NCBI GenBank assembly: GCA_947243795.1
Contig: OX365939.1
Location: forward strand, 124,001-188,000
Source of the DNA: Saccharomyces uvarum
Lineage: Eukaryota; Ascomycota; Saccharomycetes; Saccharomycetales; Saccharomycetaceae
Direction of reading: 5' to 3'
Length of the DNA stretch: 64,000 nucleotides
Part shown: positions 9,457-19,315 of the stretch, one piece after another
Layout: each line of letters begins with the position of its first letter
Position numbering within the stretch: the stretch's first letter is position 1
Program-made: the position numbers and the translations under genes
Notes under the pieces: model-generated
The model's input: only the letters and a program-made list of their open reading frames with translations
Databases searched by the model: none
What the model was told of the DNA's origin: nothing

Positions 9457-9464
9457 TATGTACA
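9457..9464 (-). promoter_or_regulatory. Puf3 site in COX17 3' UTR
   Basis: On the minus strand this reads CCTGTACATA, which matches the Puf3 consensus CNUGUAHAUA including the C at -2. It starts 38 nt after the COX17 stop. COX17 is the classic Puf3 target in S. cerevisiae, where two such sites drive mRNA decay. Confidence 0.85.
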
Positions 9465-9501
9465 GGTGCGGGGTGTCAGCTGGTGGTGGGGCTTAGTTCG
9501 G

Positions 9502-9720
9502 CTAGTTCGCGCTTGGGACCTCGAAGCCGTAGCCCTTCATGCACTCCTTGTACTTGTCGATGAACTCCTTGCACTTGTCAGAGTCCTGTCCGTTGAACAA
9601 GATGCACGTGTCGCGCTCCTCCTTCTCCGGCTTGCAAACGCAGCATGGCTTGGGCTTGTCGCCTTCGTCCGCGTGGTTTTCCTGTTCTTGTTTCTTGTCG
9701 GTCTTTTCAGTCTTGTCCAT
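9502..9720 (-). CDS. COX17: COX17, copper metallochaperone of the mitochondrial intermembrane space
   Basis: A 72-residue protein that hands Cu(I) to Sco1 and Cox11 for cytochrome c oxidase assembly. The copper-binding Cys pair is C26-C27 in KPCCVC. Twin CX9C motifs, C29-X9-C39 and C50-X9-C60, form the coiled-coil-helix-coiled-coil-helix fold oxidised by Mia40. The C terminus GYGFEVPSAN is the same as in S. cerevisiae. The N terminus differs: this protein is three residues longer and has HADEGDKPKP where I recall HAECEDKPKP, so it lacks the nonconserved extra Cys. The only Met is the first codon, which fixes the start. Confidence 0.97.
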   Translation of the reverse strand: MDKTEKTDKKQEQENHADEGDKPKPCCVCKPEKEERDTCILFNGQDSDKCKEFIDKYKECMKGYGFEVPSAN

Positions 9721-9874
9721 TGTGATTGTGTGGTTGTGTGGTTGTGTGTACGATTGTTCGTGTCTCGTTGTGCTGGGAGCAAGTAAGTAGGCATACTAAC
9801 TCTGATTTCCTTGCTATTTATTACATTTTTTTGGCAGGGTCTGGTAGGGTAACACATTCATTCGGGTAAGAGCT

Positions 9875-9909
9875 TGAAAAATTTTTTTCAAGAAATGCGA
9901 TGAGATGAG
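9875..9909 (+). promoter_or_regulatory. RRPE and PAC motifs upstream of DRS1
   Basis: TGAAAAATTTTTTT at 9875-9888 is a full RRPE, inside the near-palindrome CTTGAAAAATTTTTTTCAAG. GCGATGAGATGAG at 9897-9909 is a full-length PAC element. They lie 108-142 bp upstream of the DRS1 ATG chosen here. The pair marks ribosome-biogenesis promoters under TORC1/Sfp1-linked control (Stb3, Dot6, Tod6). Confidence 0.85.
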
Positions 9910-10016
9910 ATTGAAAAATTGCAGGTTATAGTATGAGTTAGTAGCGTGTGTATCAGCGTTTGGTTTGGGGCTTAGTGCTGGTGCTGTGTGTCTGCAAACG
10001 TGTGTATAGGTATATT

Positions 10017-12242
10017 ATGGTGGCAGGAATTAAGAAATTTGCTGGTTTGGACTTTGTTCCCACAATCAGTGACAGCGAAGACGATGTCCCAGTGCTAGAT
10101 TCCTCTGATGACGAAAAGGTCGAGGTTAAGAAGACCGCAAAGAAGAACAAGAGCAAGAAAAACAAGAAGAAGGCTGCCGGTGCGGATGGGCTCGACGAGG
10201 ACGTTCATGAAGACTTAAACGCAGGGTTCAAGTTCGACTTGGAGGCGGACGATACTACTTCGAACTTCCAAGGTTGGAACTTCATGGGCGAGGCCAACGA
10301 GGATGATCCAGAGGCGCCTATAAAGAAGGACGTGGACTTGGACAAAATAATCAGAAGGAAGGGTGGGCTGGTGAAAATGGCCCATATCGACACTAAGGAA
10401 GAAGAAGAAGAAAAGGAAGAAGAGGCACACCATAGCGACGATGAGGAATTGGCAATGGATGGGTTTGGTATGGGAGCTCCCGCCAAGAATGAGGACGAAG
10501 ACGATTCAGAAGATGAATCAGAAGAAGAGGAACAGGAGGAGGAGGAACAGGAGGAACTTACTGTAGAAAAGGGCGGCAAAAATGACGAAGTAGTTGAAGA
10601 AGATGATTCCGAAGAGGCAAAGGCAGATTTTTACGCACCTGAAACTGAGGCGAATGACGCCAAAAAGCAAATGTATGACAACTTTAACAGCCTGTCCCTG
10701 TCTCGTCCCGTTCTTAAGGGGCTTGCCAGCTTGGGTTATGTCAAGCCTTCGCCGATTCAAAGCGCTACCATCCCCATCGCTTTGTTGGGTAAAGATATCA
10801 TTGCCGGTGCAGTGACCGGTTCTGGTAAGACTGCCGCGTTCATGATCCCTATCATCGAGCGTTTGTTATACAAACCGGGCAAGATTGCCTCCACCAGAGT
10901 CATTGTTTTGTTGCCCACTCGTGAATTGGCCTTACAAGTCGCTGATGTCGGTAAACAAATTGCTCGTTTCGTATCCGGTATCACTTTTGGTCTAGCCGTT
11001 GGTGGTTTGAACTTGAGGCAACAAGAGCAGCTGCTGAAGTCTCGTCCCGATATCGTTATCGCTACCCCTGGTAGATTTATCGATCATATTAGGAACTCGG
11101 CAAGTTTTAACGTGGACTCAGTGGAAATCCTGGTCATGGATGAAGCCGATAGAATGCTAGAAGAAGGTTTCCAAGACGAATTGAACGAAATCATGGGCTT
11201 ATTGCCAAGCAATAGGCAGAATCTATTGTTCTCCGCTACAATGAACTCCAAGATTAAAAGTTTGGTAAGTCTTTCTTTGAAAAGGCCGGTAAGGATCATG
11301 ATTGATCCTCCCAGAAAAGCCGCTACTAAGTTGACGCAAGAGTTCGTCCGTATCCGTAAGAGAGATCATTTGAAGCCTGCGTTGCTCTTTAATCTGATTA
11401 GAAAACTGGATCCAATGAGCCAAAAGAGGATTGTCGTCTTTGTGGCAAGAAAGGAAACTGCCCATAGACTAAGAATCATTATGGGTCTTTTGGGTATGAG
11501 TGTAGGAGAATTACATGGTTCTCTAACACAAGAGCAGCGTTTGGACTCCGTGAACAAATTCAAAAATTTGGAAGTTCCCGTACTCGTCTGTACAGATTTA
11601 GCCTCTAGAGGTTTGGATATCCCCAAAATCGAGGTCGTTGTCAATTACGATATGCCCAAGAGTCACGAAATTTACTTACATAGAGTGGGTCGTACCGCCA
11701 GAGCTGATAGAGAAGGTCGTTCTGTCACACTTGTGGGTGAATCGTCTCATGATCGTAGCATTGTTCGTGCTGCTATCAAGAGTGTGGAAGAAAATAAATC
11801 GCTTACTCAAGGTAAAGCTCTTGGTAGAAACGTGGACTGGATTCAAATCGAAGAGACAAATAAACTCGTGGAATCAATGAGCGATACCGTTGAAGAAATT
11901 CTAGTTGAAGAAAAGGAGGAAAAGGAAATCTTAAGAGCGGAGATGCAATTAAGAAAGGGTGAAAATATGTTAAAACATAAAAAGGAAATTCAGGCAAGAC
12001 CAAGAAGGACATGGTTCCAAAATGAATCAGACAAGAAGAATTCCAAATTGCTAGGAGCTTTATCGAGAAACAAAAAAGTCACTAACAGTAAAAAGAGAAA
12101 GCGTGAAGAATCCATTGCTGATGATGGTTCACGTTCTTACAGAAAAACTAAGAATGATCGTGTCACAGACCAAGAAAGAACTTTCAAAAAACAGAAAAGT
12201 GCAAATCCAAACAAGAAGAAAGGCTTCTCTAAACGTAGGTAA
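10017..12242 (+). CDS. DRS1: DRS1, DEAD-box RNA helicase for 60S ribosome assembly
   Basis: A 741-residue nucleolar ATP-dependent helicase, required for maturation of the large-subunit rRNA. An in-frame ATG at 9948 exists, but I chose 10017 because [23 protein letters not shown] aligns with the known Drs1 N terminus. Residues 1-230 hold acidic and lysine-rich low-complexity blocks. The helicase core follows with the Q motif ([10 protein letters not shown]), motif [10 protein letters not shown], Ia PTRELA, motif II MDEADRM, motif III SAT, and motif [11 protein letters not shown]. Motif VI is followed by D where S. cerevisiae has G as I recall (ARADREGRS). The C-terminal tail is very basic and ends KKGFSKRR. 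The promoter carries RRPE and PAC; a Puf4-type motif lies in the 3' UTR. Confidence 0.96.
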   Translation: MVAGIKKFAGLDFVPTISDSEDDVPVLDSSDDEKVEVKKTAKKNKSKKNKKKAAGADGLDEDVHEDLNAGFKFDLEADDTTSNFQGWNFMGEANEDDPEAPIKKDVDLDKIIRRKGGLVKMAHIDTKEEEEEKEEEAHHSDDEELAMDGFGMGAPAKNEDEDDSEDESEEEEQEEEEQEELTVEKGGKNDEVVEEDDSEEAKADFYAPETEANDAKKQMYDNFNSLSLSRPVLKGLASLGYVKPSPIQSATIPIALLGKDIIAGAVTGSGKTAAFMIPIIERLLYKPGKIASTRVIVLLPTRELALQVADVGKQIARFVSGITFGLAVGGLNLRQQEQLLKSRPDIVIATPGRFIDHIRNSASFNVDSVEILVMDEADRMLEEGFQDELNEIMGLLPSNRQNLLFSATMNSKIKSLVSLSLKRPVRIMIDPPRKAATKLTQEFVRIRKRDHLKPALLFNLIRKLDPMSQKRIVVFVARKETAHRLRIIMGLLGMSVGELHGSLTQEQRLDSVNKFKNLEVPVLVCTDLASRGLDIPKIEVVVNYDMPKSHEIYLHRVGRTARADREGRSVTLVGESSHDRSIVRAAIKSVEENKSLTQGKALGRNVDWIQIEETNKLVESMSDTVEEILVEEKEEKEILRAEMQLRKGENMLKHKKEIQARPRRTWFQNESDKKNSKLLGALSRNKKVTNSKKRKREESIADDGSRSYRKTKNDRVTDQERTFKKQKSANPNKKKGFSKRR

Positions 12243-12401
12243 TAATCACCATTGTCATTAACATCAAACATCAACATAATTATCACTGTCATTATACTAT
12301 TAATATTTTGTATTTAAATATCATTACTTCATTTGATAAACTGGGAATTAATTTATTATTTCTTTTTCTCTATTTTGTTTCTGTACGGCCACCAATGAAT
12401 T

Positions 12402-12410
12402 TGTATAATA
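12402..12410 (+). promoter_or_regulatory. Puf4-type motif in DRS1 3' UTR
   Basis: TGTATAATA starts 160 nt after the DRS1 stop and fits UGUAHAHUA. It is inside the short convergent interval with LMO1, so its presence in the DRS1 mRNA depends on the poly(A) site. Confidence 0.45.
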
Positions 12411-12456
12411 TACTAAATTGTAGGAGCATATTACGTGTTTTACCCTAGTCTATATC

Positions 12457-14454
12457 CTAATCAAAATAAAAATCTTCCGTTACTCTCTTTAGCGTTTCCA
12501 AGTCGTAGAACTCCTCATCTTCAGTCTCATCATTCGATTTGGGTGGAGGCGCTATCGAATCCTCCTCATGAACGTTCAAATTTATCATTTGAACATTTTT
12601 CCTCAAGTCAAACAGTGTGTCTATTTGCTCTTTTGTATCTCTAGATATATCCTCATGGTGGGATGGTGATATCAATTTCAATCCGTCTAGCCATACATAT
12701 TTTCCCTCCTCAGTGTCTAAATAAAACTTCAAAACCGTTTTGTCGTTACGGTCTTTTAGATCAACTTCGGTGTATACATTTTGTTCATGCAATTTGATGT
12801 AAACATTACTACCGGTTCGACGGCTCGGTGTTGTGAGTTCTCTGCTCTTGAAGCAGGTTATATGCTTCAAAACAACAACTTTTGTTCTGCCGTTTTTAGC
12901 TAATGCTTCACAACTTGGACTTGTCAATATTTTATTATCAAACAAATAAGGCAAATCATCCGTTTGAGTTTGAAATTCTCTGGCTAAAAGACTTGCATGA
13001 TTATCCGATACTATGATGAAATAAACTTTCGGGGTTCCGGCTTCCGTGTTTAATGGGTTCTCTGAATAAACCCATGTTCCCTTTTGCAATTGAAGGAGCC
13101 TTTGATGACGAACGTAATCGCGTACCTGGCCTGATAGCATTGTATCGAAGCTAGCGATACTAGATGACCAAGTACGATAGTGGTCTTCTTTTATATAGTC
13201 TAATTGCAGTTTTCTTGCAAATTTATAGTTCATAGAGTCAAGTGCCTCTAGCTGGGTTTTAAGGAGTGATTTGGACTCCCTTGCTGATTTCAAGTCGCCT
13301 GATGATAAACAAATATATTTTAGGGTTATAATGGCTAAACTTAGTAGTGAAACCATATCGTTTTCTGATTTTGCCAAAGATTCTATCCAGAACCTCAAAA
13401 ACAACTCAAGCGTTTTATAGAAGCAAGTTTGTCGGTTTAGAACAGCGGTGGCAATTTGCAGTTTCAAATTGTAATCGGAATCGGAATCTTGCAGTTTCCC
13501 GGTTAAGTTGAAAAGTCTTCGAAATTGATCTGATAGCTTGAATATCGCTTCGTAGAGAGGAAAATCATTTTCACCAAATAGCAGTTGTTCAGTGTAAAGT
13601 CTCTTAAATGATCCATTGGGGCTGTTTAAGAATGTATATGTGTCATAGGCATTCAACAGGTTTATACTAGGAAGCTCGCCCAGTTCCATTTCAAGTCCCT
13701 TCTGAAATACGGAATGGTTTTTAATAGCCCTGAGAAGATGCTCTTTTAGGGAACATGAATAGTCTTCAATATTAACCGATGACAGAAAGTTTATCAACCT
13801 TTGCTTCAACGGTACAAACTCTTCTAAAATCAGTGGTTGTAGCTCTTCTACATAAATCAGTTCGGATATAGAAGCTGGAAAGTTGTATTGGAATAATAAA
13901 ATCAGAATTGCTGGTACACATTCTACAGCGTGTGATACAGAAGTTTCGCATAAAATAAGTGAACATTTCAAAAATAAATTTATGCATAGAATAGTGTCCA
14001 TGAATAATGACTTTTGAATCGGTCTGTGCGACAGAATTAATAGAAGCATCCCTATAATCTGAGGATTTGTTGTGAGGATGCGACAAAGACTCTCTATTAC
14101 TTTATCCTCACCAGCATCTGGGCAATCGAGTGTTATATTGAAAAGCCTAATGAGGCTTGATACTACTGTTTCTGGCTTTAATTTTGGACAATTATCATAC
14201 AAGATATTCCAAAATCGTGAATCTGGAATTGTAGTTTCACGCAGATACTCTTGATCACAAAGGGAAACGTAATTTACCAATATCTGTTCATAGCCATGGC
14301 CTATTGAATTCAAATTTTCATTATCAATTAGCGTAGTGTAGCAGAAATCAGATTCTGCACCTGTTAGGAACTCGACTGGCTTCCGTAATTTAGAATTCAG
14401 TAAGACTCTCACTTTCTCCAGGCTTTCGTTTAATACCTGCTCGTTATGGCTCAT
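12457..14454 (-). CDS. LMO1: LMO1, ELMO homolog (Rho5 GEF partner of Dck1)
   Basis: A 665-residue protein, the length I recall for YLL007C. Lmo1 is the yeast ELMO-like partner of the DOCK-family protein Dck1. Together they activate the Rho5 GTPase, with roles in the oxidative stress response, mitophagy and cell-wall integrity. The sequence is mostly helical, with leucine-rich stretches in the first 450 residues. A PH-like region follows (about 480-610: KVYFIIVSDNHASLL and TEEGKYVWLDGLKLI), then an acidic tail containing APPPKSNDE. The assignment rests on synteny between DRS1 and MMM1, length and overall resemblance; I see no short catalytic motif. Confidence 0.9.
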   Translation of the reverse strand: MSHNEQVLNESLEKVRVLLNSKLRKPVEFLTGAESDFCYTTLIDNENLNSIGHGYEQILVNYVSLCDQEYLRETTIPDSRFWNILYDNCPKLKPETVVSSLIRLFNITLDCPDAGEDKVIESLCRILTTNPQIIGMLLLILSHRPIQKSLFMDTILCINLFLKCSLILCETSVSHAVECVPAILILLFQYNFPASISELIYVEELQPLILEEFVPLKQRLINFLSSVNIEDYSCSLKEHLLRAIKNHSVFQKGLEMELGELPSINLLNAYDTYTFLNSPNGSFKRLYTEQLLFGENDFPLYEAIFKLSDQFRRLFNLTGKLQDSDSDYNLKLQIATAVLNRQTCFYKTLELFLRFWIESLAKSENDMVSLLSLAIITLKYICLSSGDLKSARESKSLLKTQLEALDSMNYKFARKLQLDYIKEDHYRTWSSSIASFDTMLSGQVRDYVRHQRLLQLQKGTWVYSENPLNTEAGTPKVYFIIVSDNHASLLAREFQTQTDDLPYLFDNKILTSPSCEALAKNGRTKVVVLKHITCFKSRELTTPSRRTGSNVYIKLHEQNVYTEVDLKDRNDKTVLKFYLDTEEGKYVWLDGLKLISPSHHEDISRDTKEQIDTLFDLRKNVQMINLNVHEEDSIAPPPKSNDETEDEEFYDLETLKRVTEDFYFD

Positions 14455-14758
14455 TACTTATAGTGCTGTTTAAGAATTTGGTGCTTATTTATTTGCCTAC
14501 TGAAGGTTAGGAACCCCGATTGAATTAGTTCAACACAAGGTCTAGTGGCTCTTCGACTATTTCTCGTGTTTCTTTTTAAAACTGTCCATAATAGCTTTGT
14601 TTTTCACTTCTGCATTGTTCCCGTTTTAATCCCGAAGAACTATTAACATCCAATAAAGAGTATTCAGAGTTTAAAGGTACCCAACGGGGGTTATTCGAAA
14701 CGAAAAGACGACTTCAGGGCATTTGGTTGGCTAATATAACCCAGTATACGTTTCAAAA
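14455..14758. promoter_or_regulatory. Divergent promoter region LMO1/MMM1
   Basis: The 304 bp between the two start codons hold no gene. I see no motif I can name with confidence. Confidence 0.5.
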
Positions 14759-16039
14759 ATGGCCAGTAATGATAATGAGCTCCTTGAAACGGACTCGTTA
14801 ATGACTTTTGATGATTATATAATCAAAGAGCTACCTGAACATCTACAAAGATTAATCATGGAGAATTTGAAAGGCCCGACTGGTGTGAATGATGTCGGGC
14901 AGATTTCAAACCACTCAGAATTGAATTTCAGTGCGAACGGGAGCCTTAAAGGCCTTGGAGATGCACTCCAAGCTTTACAGTTGCAGAGTGTGTTACATAC
15001 ATCATCACTAGGATCCTTAACGACACCTTCCAAGTTCTCTGGATGGTCATTTGCTCAGGGCTTTTTCGTAGGTCAACTGAGTATAGTGTTGTTGTTTATA
15101 TTTTTTCTAAAATTTTTCATATTCAGTGATGAACCCTCTAAAAGTAAGAATCCTACACCTGCATCCTCCGGTCATAAGTCACAATTCAAACAATATCCCT
15201 TTATATCTCCTGAATTTTTTTCTTCTCTTGTTAGGAAAGGTGGTAAAGAACACCACGAGTTCAATGAAGAGGTGGAAAGTGAGCGTCTTCAAGAATTGGC
15301 TTTGATTTTAGAAAAAACTTACTATAATGTTGATGTACATCCTGCTGAATCTTTAGACTGGTTTAATGTTTTAATCGCACAAATCATTCAGCAGTTTCGC
15401 GGTGAAGCTTGGCATAAAGACAACATCCTTCATTCCTTGAATGACTTCATTGGTAGGAGATCTCCTGATTTACCTGATTATTTAGATACTATAAAGATAA
15501 CTGAACTAGATACAGGCGATGATTTCCCAATTTTTTCAAATTGTAGAATACAATACTCACCAAATTCTGGCAACAAGAAGTTGGAGGCTAAAATTGATAT
15601 AGATATAAATGACCATTTGACATTGGGGGTGGAGACAAAATTGTTACTTAATTATCCAAAGCCTGGTATTGCTGCTCTTCCTATAAATTTGGTAGTCTCG
15701 ATTGTGAGGTTTCAAGCATGCTTGACGGTCTCTTTAACTAATGCAGAGGAATTTGCATCTACTTCAGACGGTAGTAGTAGTGGCGATGATGCGGATGGTG
15801 ATTCTGGATACTTTTTGATGTTTTCATTTTCTCCTGAATATAGAATGGAATTTGAAATCAAATCATTGATTGGCTCAAGATCAAAACTCGAGAATATTCC
15901 CAAAATTGGCAGCGTTATTGAATACCAAATAAAAAAGTGGTTTGTGGAAAGGTGTGTTGAACCAAGATTTCAATTTGTTAGATTACCAAGTATATGGCCA
16001 CGTAGCAAAAATACAAGGGAAGGTAAGGCTACAGAGTAA
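14759..16039 (+). CDS. MMM1: MMM1, ER-anchored ERMES subunit with SMP domain
   Basis: A 426-residue protein, the S. cerevisiae length. Mmm1 is the ER-membrane subunit of the ERMES tether (with Mdm10, Mdm12 and Mdm34) and transfers phospholipids between ER and mitochondria. A lumenal N-terminal part of about 95 residues is followed by one membrane segment (about 100-122: GQLSIVLLFIFFLKFFIF). The cytosolic SMP lipid-transfer domain begins near residue 192 (SLDWFNVLIAQIIQQFRG) and runs to about 415 (KWFVERCVEPRFQFVRLP). A Ser/Asp-rich insertion (TSDGSSSGDDADGDSG) interrupts that domain. It converges on SPO75 with only 81 bp between stops. Confidence 0.96.
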   Translation: MASNDNELLETDSLMTFDDYIIKELPEHLQRLIMENLKGPTGVNDVGQISNHSELNFSANGSLKGLGDALQALQLQSVLHTSSLGSLTTPSKFSGWSFAQGFFVGQLSIVLLFIFFLKFFIFSDEPSKSKNPTPASSGHKSQFKQYPFISPEFFSSLVRKGGKEHHEFNEEVESERLQELALILEKTYYNVDVHPAESLDWFNVLIAQIIQQFRGEAWHKDNILHSLNDFIGRRSPDLPDYLDTIKITELDTGDDFPIFSNCRIQYSPNSGNKKLEAKIDIDINDHLTLGVETKLLLNYPKPGIAALPINLVVSIVRFQACLTVSLTNAEEFASTSDGSSSGDDADGDSGYFLMFSFSPEYRMEFEIKSLIGSRSKLENIPKIGSVIEYQIKKWFVERCVEPRFQFVRLPSIWPRSKNTREGKATE

Positions 16040-16120
16040 CTAATACTTGTGTACAAAATCGTTTCTTTCTTTCTTTTCCTATTGCTTCCCTTTCGTTTTT
16101 GAGGACATCAAATTCATTAG

Positions 16121-18727
16121 TCAAGGCAAATTGTCGTTATCTAAATGGCAATCACCGAACAAGTCCATGGAATACATATTGAGGTCGAACTTCAAATGAT
16201 ATGACTTCTCCAAAAAGGATTGCTCTTCTTCGGAGATTCCTAGTTTGTCCCTTGGTAGCCAAATTTTATCGAAGCCTTTTCGAATTGAAAAAATATCATC
16301 AAAGCTATAACTTTCGTGGTTGTATTGGTCCTTTGTTTCCGATGATAAGCTTGATAAGTATTTTAAGGTAGGTATATGTTGAGGTTTCGATCTGATTTGT
16401 TTGGAGATTTTAGAATGTGCCATAACAGTAAGAATAAAGACAACAATCATTATGGTTGATAATGTGTATTGATCGAAAAGAGTGAAGAGTCCCAGTAAGC
16501 AAAATTCCATGAAGTAAATACCTGCATATAGTTGCATTAGAGCCTGTATATACAGCTTACCGAACGTTTCAGAGTAGTTCTCTATATTATATTGGTACTT
16601 AAACAGATAATTGAAGGAGAAGAAAACCATGGAAAATGAAATGCAACATAACAATAATATAATAGGAGCAACGACACTGTATATGATGCCAATACAACCC
16701 AAAACTGAAAAAATAGGATAAATAGATCCTAGCTGGAAAAATAAAGACGTTTTTAATCTTTTAAACTGAACATGTGGGCTACATGTTTTCCATTTGTAAT
16801 AGAATAGCTCAAAAAGTAGTTCTTTTATTCTAAGTAAGTTACCACCTGCGTAAGCCATGCCTCTAATTAAAACAAAAGAACAGAAAAAGTTAGCACATTT
16901 GGGCAAATCGTTAGCTAATAGAGCTGGGATACTAACAGGGTTGTTGAGCAGTCTTTCAATAATGATAGAGAACCCTGATGATATCGTGACAACTAGAAAT
17001 AGGTGAATGAACACAAAGATAAAATACCAATTCTGGACGTCAGCTTCTACCTGAGCTCCAGTTTTTAATCCTCGAAGGCAACTTAGCCAACGAAAAAAGT
17101 ATGGAACAATTTCTATTATTATTATTAAGGTCACTATTGGGATTAAATTCTTTGCCACTTCTCTTATAAATGGAGATTGAAAGTAAATAATTTTTGCAAA
17201 TGGAATCAGTGAAGAAATGTTCGGAATCTGTGATATCAACCCAAGAAAAGCAACAGGTAAAATCCAACCAATAATCACAAAAATACGAAGTATGTTTGCC
17301 GAGAAATATTTAGCACTTTTCCAAAAAGGTGATGAATCAAGAATATTTGTCCAAATAATATCCTTGATGTTGGGCCCTATTATTACTTTTAAATTCTGGG
17401 TTGGTAATTTATATGACAAAAGCTCACCTATGATGTTTGATTTTAGTGTTGATTTGAAGCAAATGAACACTTTGTTCATATAGATATCCGTAGTTGGCGA
17501 TTTATGAGCAGATGGTGATGAATTGATGTCCGGAACTGTTTTTAAGGAGTTAAACCGAAACTTGATGAGTTTTTCCTTTCGTATTTTTTTATCCAAGATT
17601 CTATATTTCCTTTCCAATACGGTTTCTTTGTTCAATGTGATTTTTGGGTGATAAAACGGAAATGCCTTTAATTTCTCCCAATGTAGACCAAACTTTGCCC
17701 AATAAAACGCAATACGATATTGAGATAGAAAGACTAATCTTTTATACTGAAATAATAAATGATTTTTCAGCTTCGAAAGGAAAAATGATTTATGATTTGT
17801 TATTAAATGTCTGTGTATTGAAATTCTTTTAAAATATTTCTCCAGAAAGATTTCATAAATAATTTGTTCTTTTGATTTTTGTAGTTTATTTAATTTTATT
17901 TCTAAATTGTGAACTTTTCTTAAATCTTTTGGAATAAAGTAGATCGTATCCACGCAGTCGGGATATAACCGCTCGAAAGTTGCTTCCAAAGATACGTCTT
18001 GGGTAATCAGTTCATTTGATAAGCCTTCCAAATACAAAATATTCTGGTATTTACTTTTCGTCAATACGGAATAACCTAGTTGGTTAACAAACCTCAATTC
18101 CGAAGAAAGGATCAGGTGGAACCAAAGTACAACAAAGATGCTCAAAAACAAATGGCAAATTAGTCTATTTGAAGAGTTTTGTGAAAGGTTCGACATAGTC
18201 CATTTGTCAAGTTCACTTGTTGTAGTGAAAGTCTGCTGGTAGTGCTCGTCTTGATTATCTTCCAAGTTACCCATTGAAAAATAATGAATTGGAACTAATA
18301 TAGGAATATTGATAATGGATAAAATTGCAAAAAAGGATATCAATAGTTTAAGAAACCGCAAAAACAGATAATTGTCTAACCCATATCTTTGATCTGGATC
18401 GAAACTGCCTATGGGATTAAGCATTCTTTCTGGAATTTGCTTAAGAAAAGAAAATACCAATAACTTGTAGCTTTTTTTTCCCTTAGCATGGCCAACTTTA
18501 GATTCTGGATAAATTTTGAGGGCTACATTTGCTTGGTATATAGTCTTGAATCTTGACCGTAGAACAATGAAAAGAGAGAGCTGGAATAAAAAGTATAGAA
18601 AAGAAAAAAGGATACCAGAAATGAACCCTTTCAATGAGATACCAGCATGCCTTTGGGCAGATCCAAACCTATCTTTGTCTTGAAATCTGTTTAATAAACT
18701 AAAGGTCAATTCTTTAGTGGCGTTCAT
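16121..18727 (-). CDS. SPO75: SPO75, meiosis-specific membrane protein for spore wall formation
   Basis: An 868-residue multi-pass membrane protein of the calcium-permeable stress-gated channel superfamily (CSC1/OSCA, TMEM63; yeast relatives Rsn1, Phm7 and Csc1). Spo75 is needed for spore wall formation and normal meiosis. An N-terminal hydrophobic segment (GFISGILFSFLYFLFQLSLF, about 30-50) precedes two more near 125 and 195. A long soluble cytosolic loop follows. A cluster of membrane segments runs between about 470 and 755, including FVIIGWILPVAFLGLISQIP and LGCIGIIYSVVAPIILLLCC. The length and gene order match YLL005C. A near-match to the Ndt80 site lies upstream. Confidence 0.95.
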   Translation of the reverse strand: MNATKELTFSLLNRFQDKDRFGSAQRHAGISLKGFISGILFSFLYFLFQLSLFIVLRSRFKTIYQANVALKIYPESKVGHAKGKKSYKLLVFSFLKQIPERMLNPIGSFDPDQRYGLDNYLFLRFLKLLISFFAILSIINIPILVPIHYFSMGNLEDNQDEHYQQTFTTTSELDKWTMSNLSQNSSNRLICHLFLSIFVVLWFHLILSSELRFVNQLGYSVLTKSKYQNILYLEGLSNELITQDVSLEATFERLYPDCVDTIYFIPKDLRKVHNLEIKLNKLQKSKEQIIYEIFLEKYFKRISIHRHLITNHKSFFLSKLKNHLLFQYKRLVFLSQYRIAFYWAKFGLHWEKLKAFPFYHPKITLNKETVLERKYRILDKKIRKEKLIKFRFNSLKTVPDINSSPSAHKSPTTDIYMNKVFICFKSTLKSNIIGELLSYKLPTQNLKVIIGPNIKDIIWTNILDSSPFWKSAKYFSANILRIFVIIGWILPVAFLGLISQIPNISSLIPFAKIIYFQSPFIREVAKNLIPIVTLIIIIEIVPYFFRWLSCLRGLKTGAQVEADVQNWYFIFVFIHLFLVVTISSGFSIIIERLLNNPVSIPALLANDLPKCANFFCSFVLIRGMAYAGGNLLRIKELLFELFYYKWKTCSPHVQFKRLKTSLFFQLGSIYPIFSVLGCIGIIYSVVAPIILLLCCISFSMVFFSFNYLFKYQYNIENYSETFGKLYIQALMQLYAGIYFMEFCLLGLFTLFDQYTLSTIMIVVFILTVMAHSKISKQIRSKPQHIPTLKYLSSLSSETKDQYNHESYSFDDIFSIRKGFDKIWLPRDKLGISEEEQSFLEKSYHLKFDLNMYSMDLFGDCHLDNDNLP

Positions 18728-19315
18728 CTTTTAGTTCCGTGGTTGTTTTTTTATAACATCTAAATTTAATCTGGGAATTCTCCTTGAAGTCTTGTTTTAC
18801 TTTCAGTGTACTTTGCATGATTATTGATATGATTCTCGAGCCATCGGAAACTTACAGTTTGTGTCATTTTGGAAAACTATGAAAAAATACAAATTTCAAG
18901 AGGAAAAAAATAAATAGAAAAAAGACCATTAAAAAAAGCGATTGTTGCCTCAATGTGTACAGGCAATGTTAATCAAGGATCAACTAAGAATGAGTTGTAT
19001 TACAACAAGATTTAAAATATCGCGAAAAGACGTTCCACTGTATAACTGTCTTTAACAGTTTGTCGGTCCAAACGAACTCAGCAAAGGTATTACGCACCAA
19101 CAGAGAACAAACTTTTCCTATGTTTAGTACGACAAGCAGGAATGATGGCTTTTTTTTCTTTGACAGTTCATTATCATTATCATTATCAGTGTCCTTTTTA
19201 TATTTACTGACGTTACTTTTTCTCACCGCAACCTAAAGGAAAAAGAAAAACAACGAAATTAGCGTTGTTTACATAAAAAATCACAGCATCGAAGAATAAG
19301 GCCGAATAAAACAGG
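18728..19315. promoter_or_regulatory. Divergent promoter region SPO75/ORC3
   Basis: The 588 bp separate the two starts. On the minus strand, GACACAAAC (complement of 18857-18865) is one base off the Ndt80 middle-sporulation element CRCAAAW, which would suit SPO75. A short TTATCA repeat occurs near 19166-19188. The open stretch at 18984-19226 has no ATG and is not counted as a gene. Confidence 0.45.

Larger units (their letters stand above)
8893..9501. promoter_or_regulatory. Intergenic PSR1 promoter / COX17 3' region
   Basis: The 609 bp carry the PSR1 promoter and the COX17 3' UTR, both on the minus strand. They include STREs (8971-8975 and 9324-9328), a 15-bp tandem repeat with two GTCACGTG boxes, a perfect 13-bp hairpin and two Puf3-type sites. 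The last four groups have separate entries. A T10 run and an A8 run lie near 9188-9219. Confidence 0.7.

Noticed and set aside
9948-10016. In-frame N-terminal extension of DRS1 (23 codons)
   Set aside because: The known Drs1 start aligns with the ATG at 10017, and the extension overlaps the expected leader just after the PAC element.
18984-19226. 80-codon open stretch between SPO75 and ORC3
   Set aside because: It has no ATG at all (it begins at GTG with no internal Met) and lies in a divergent promoter.
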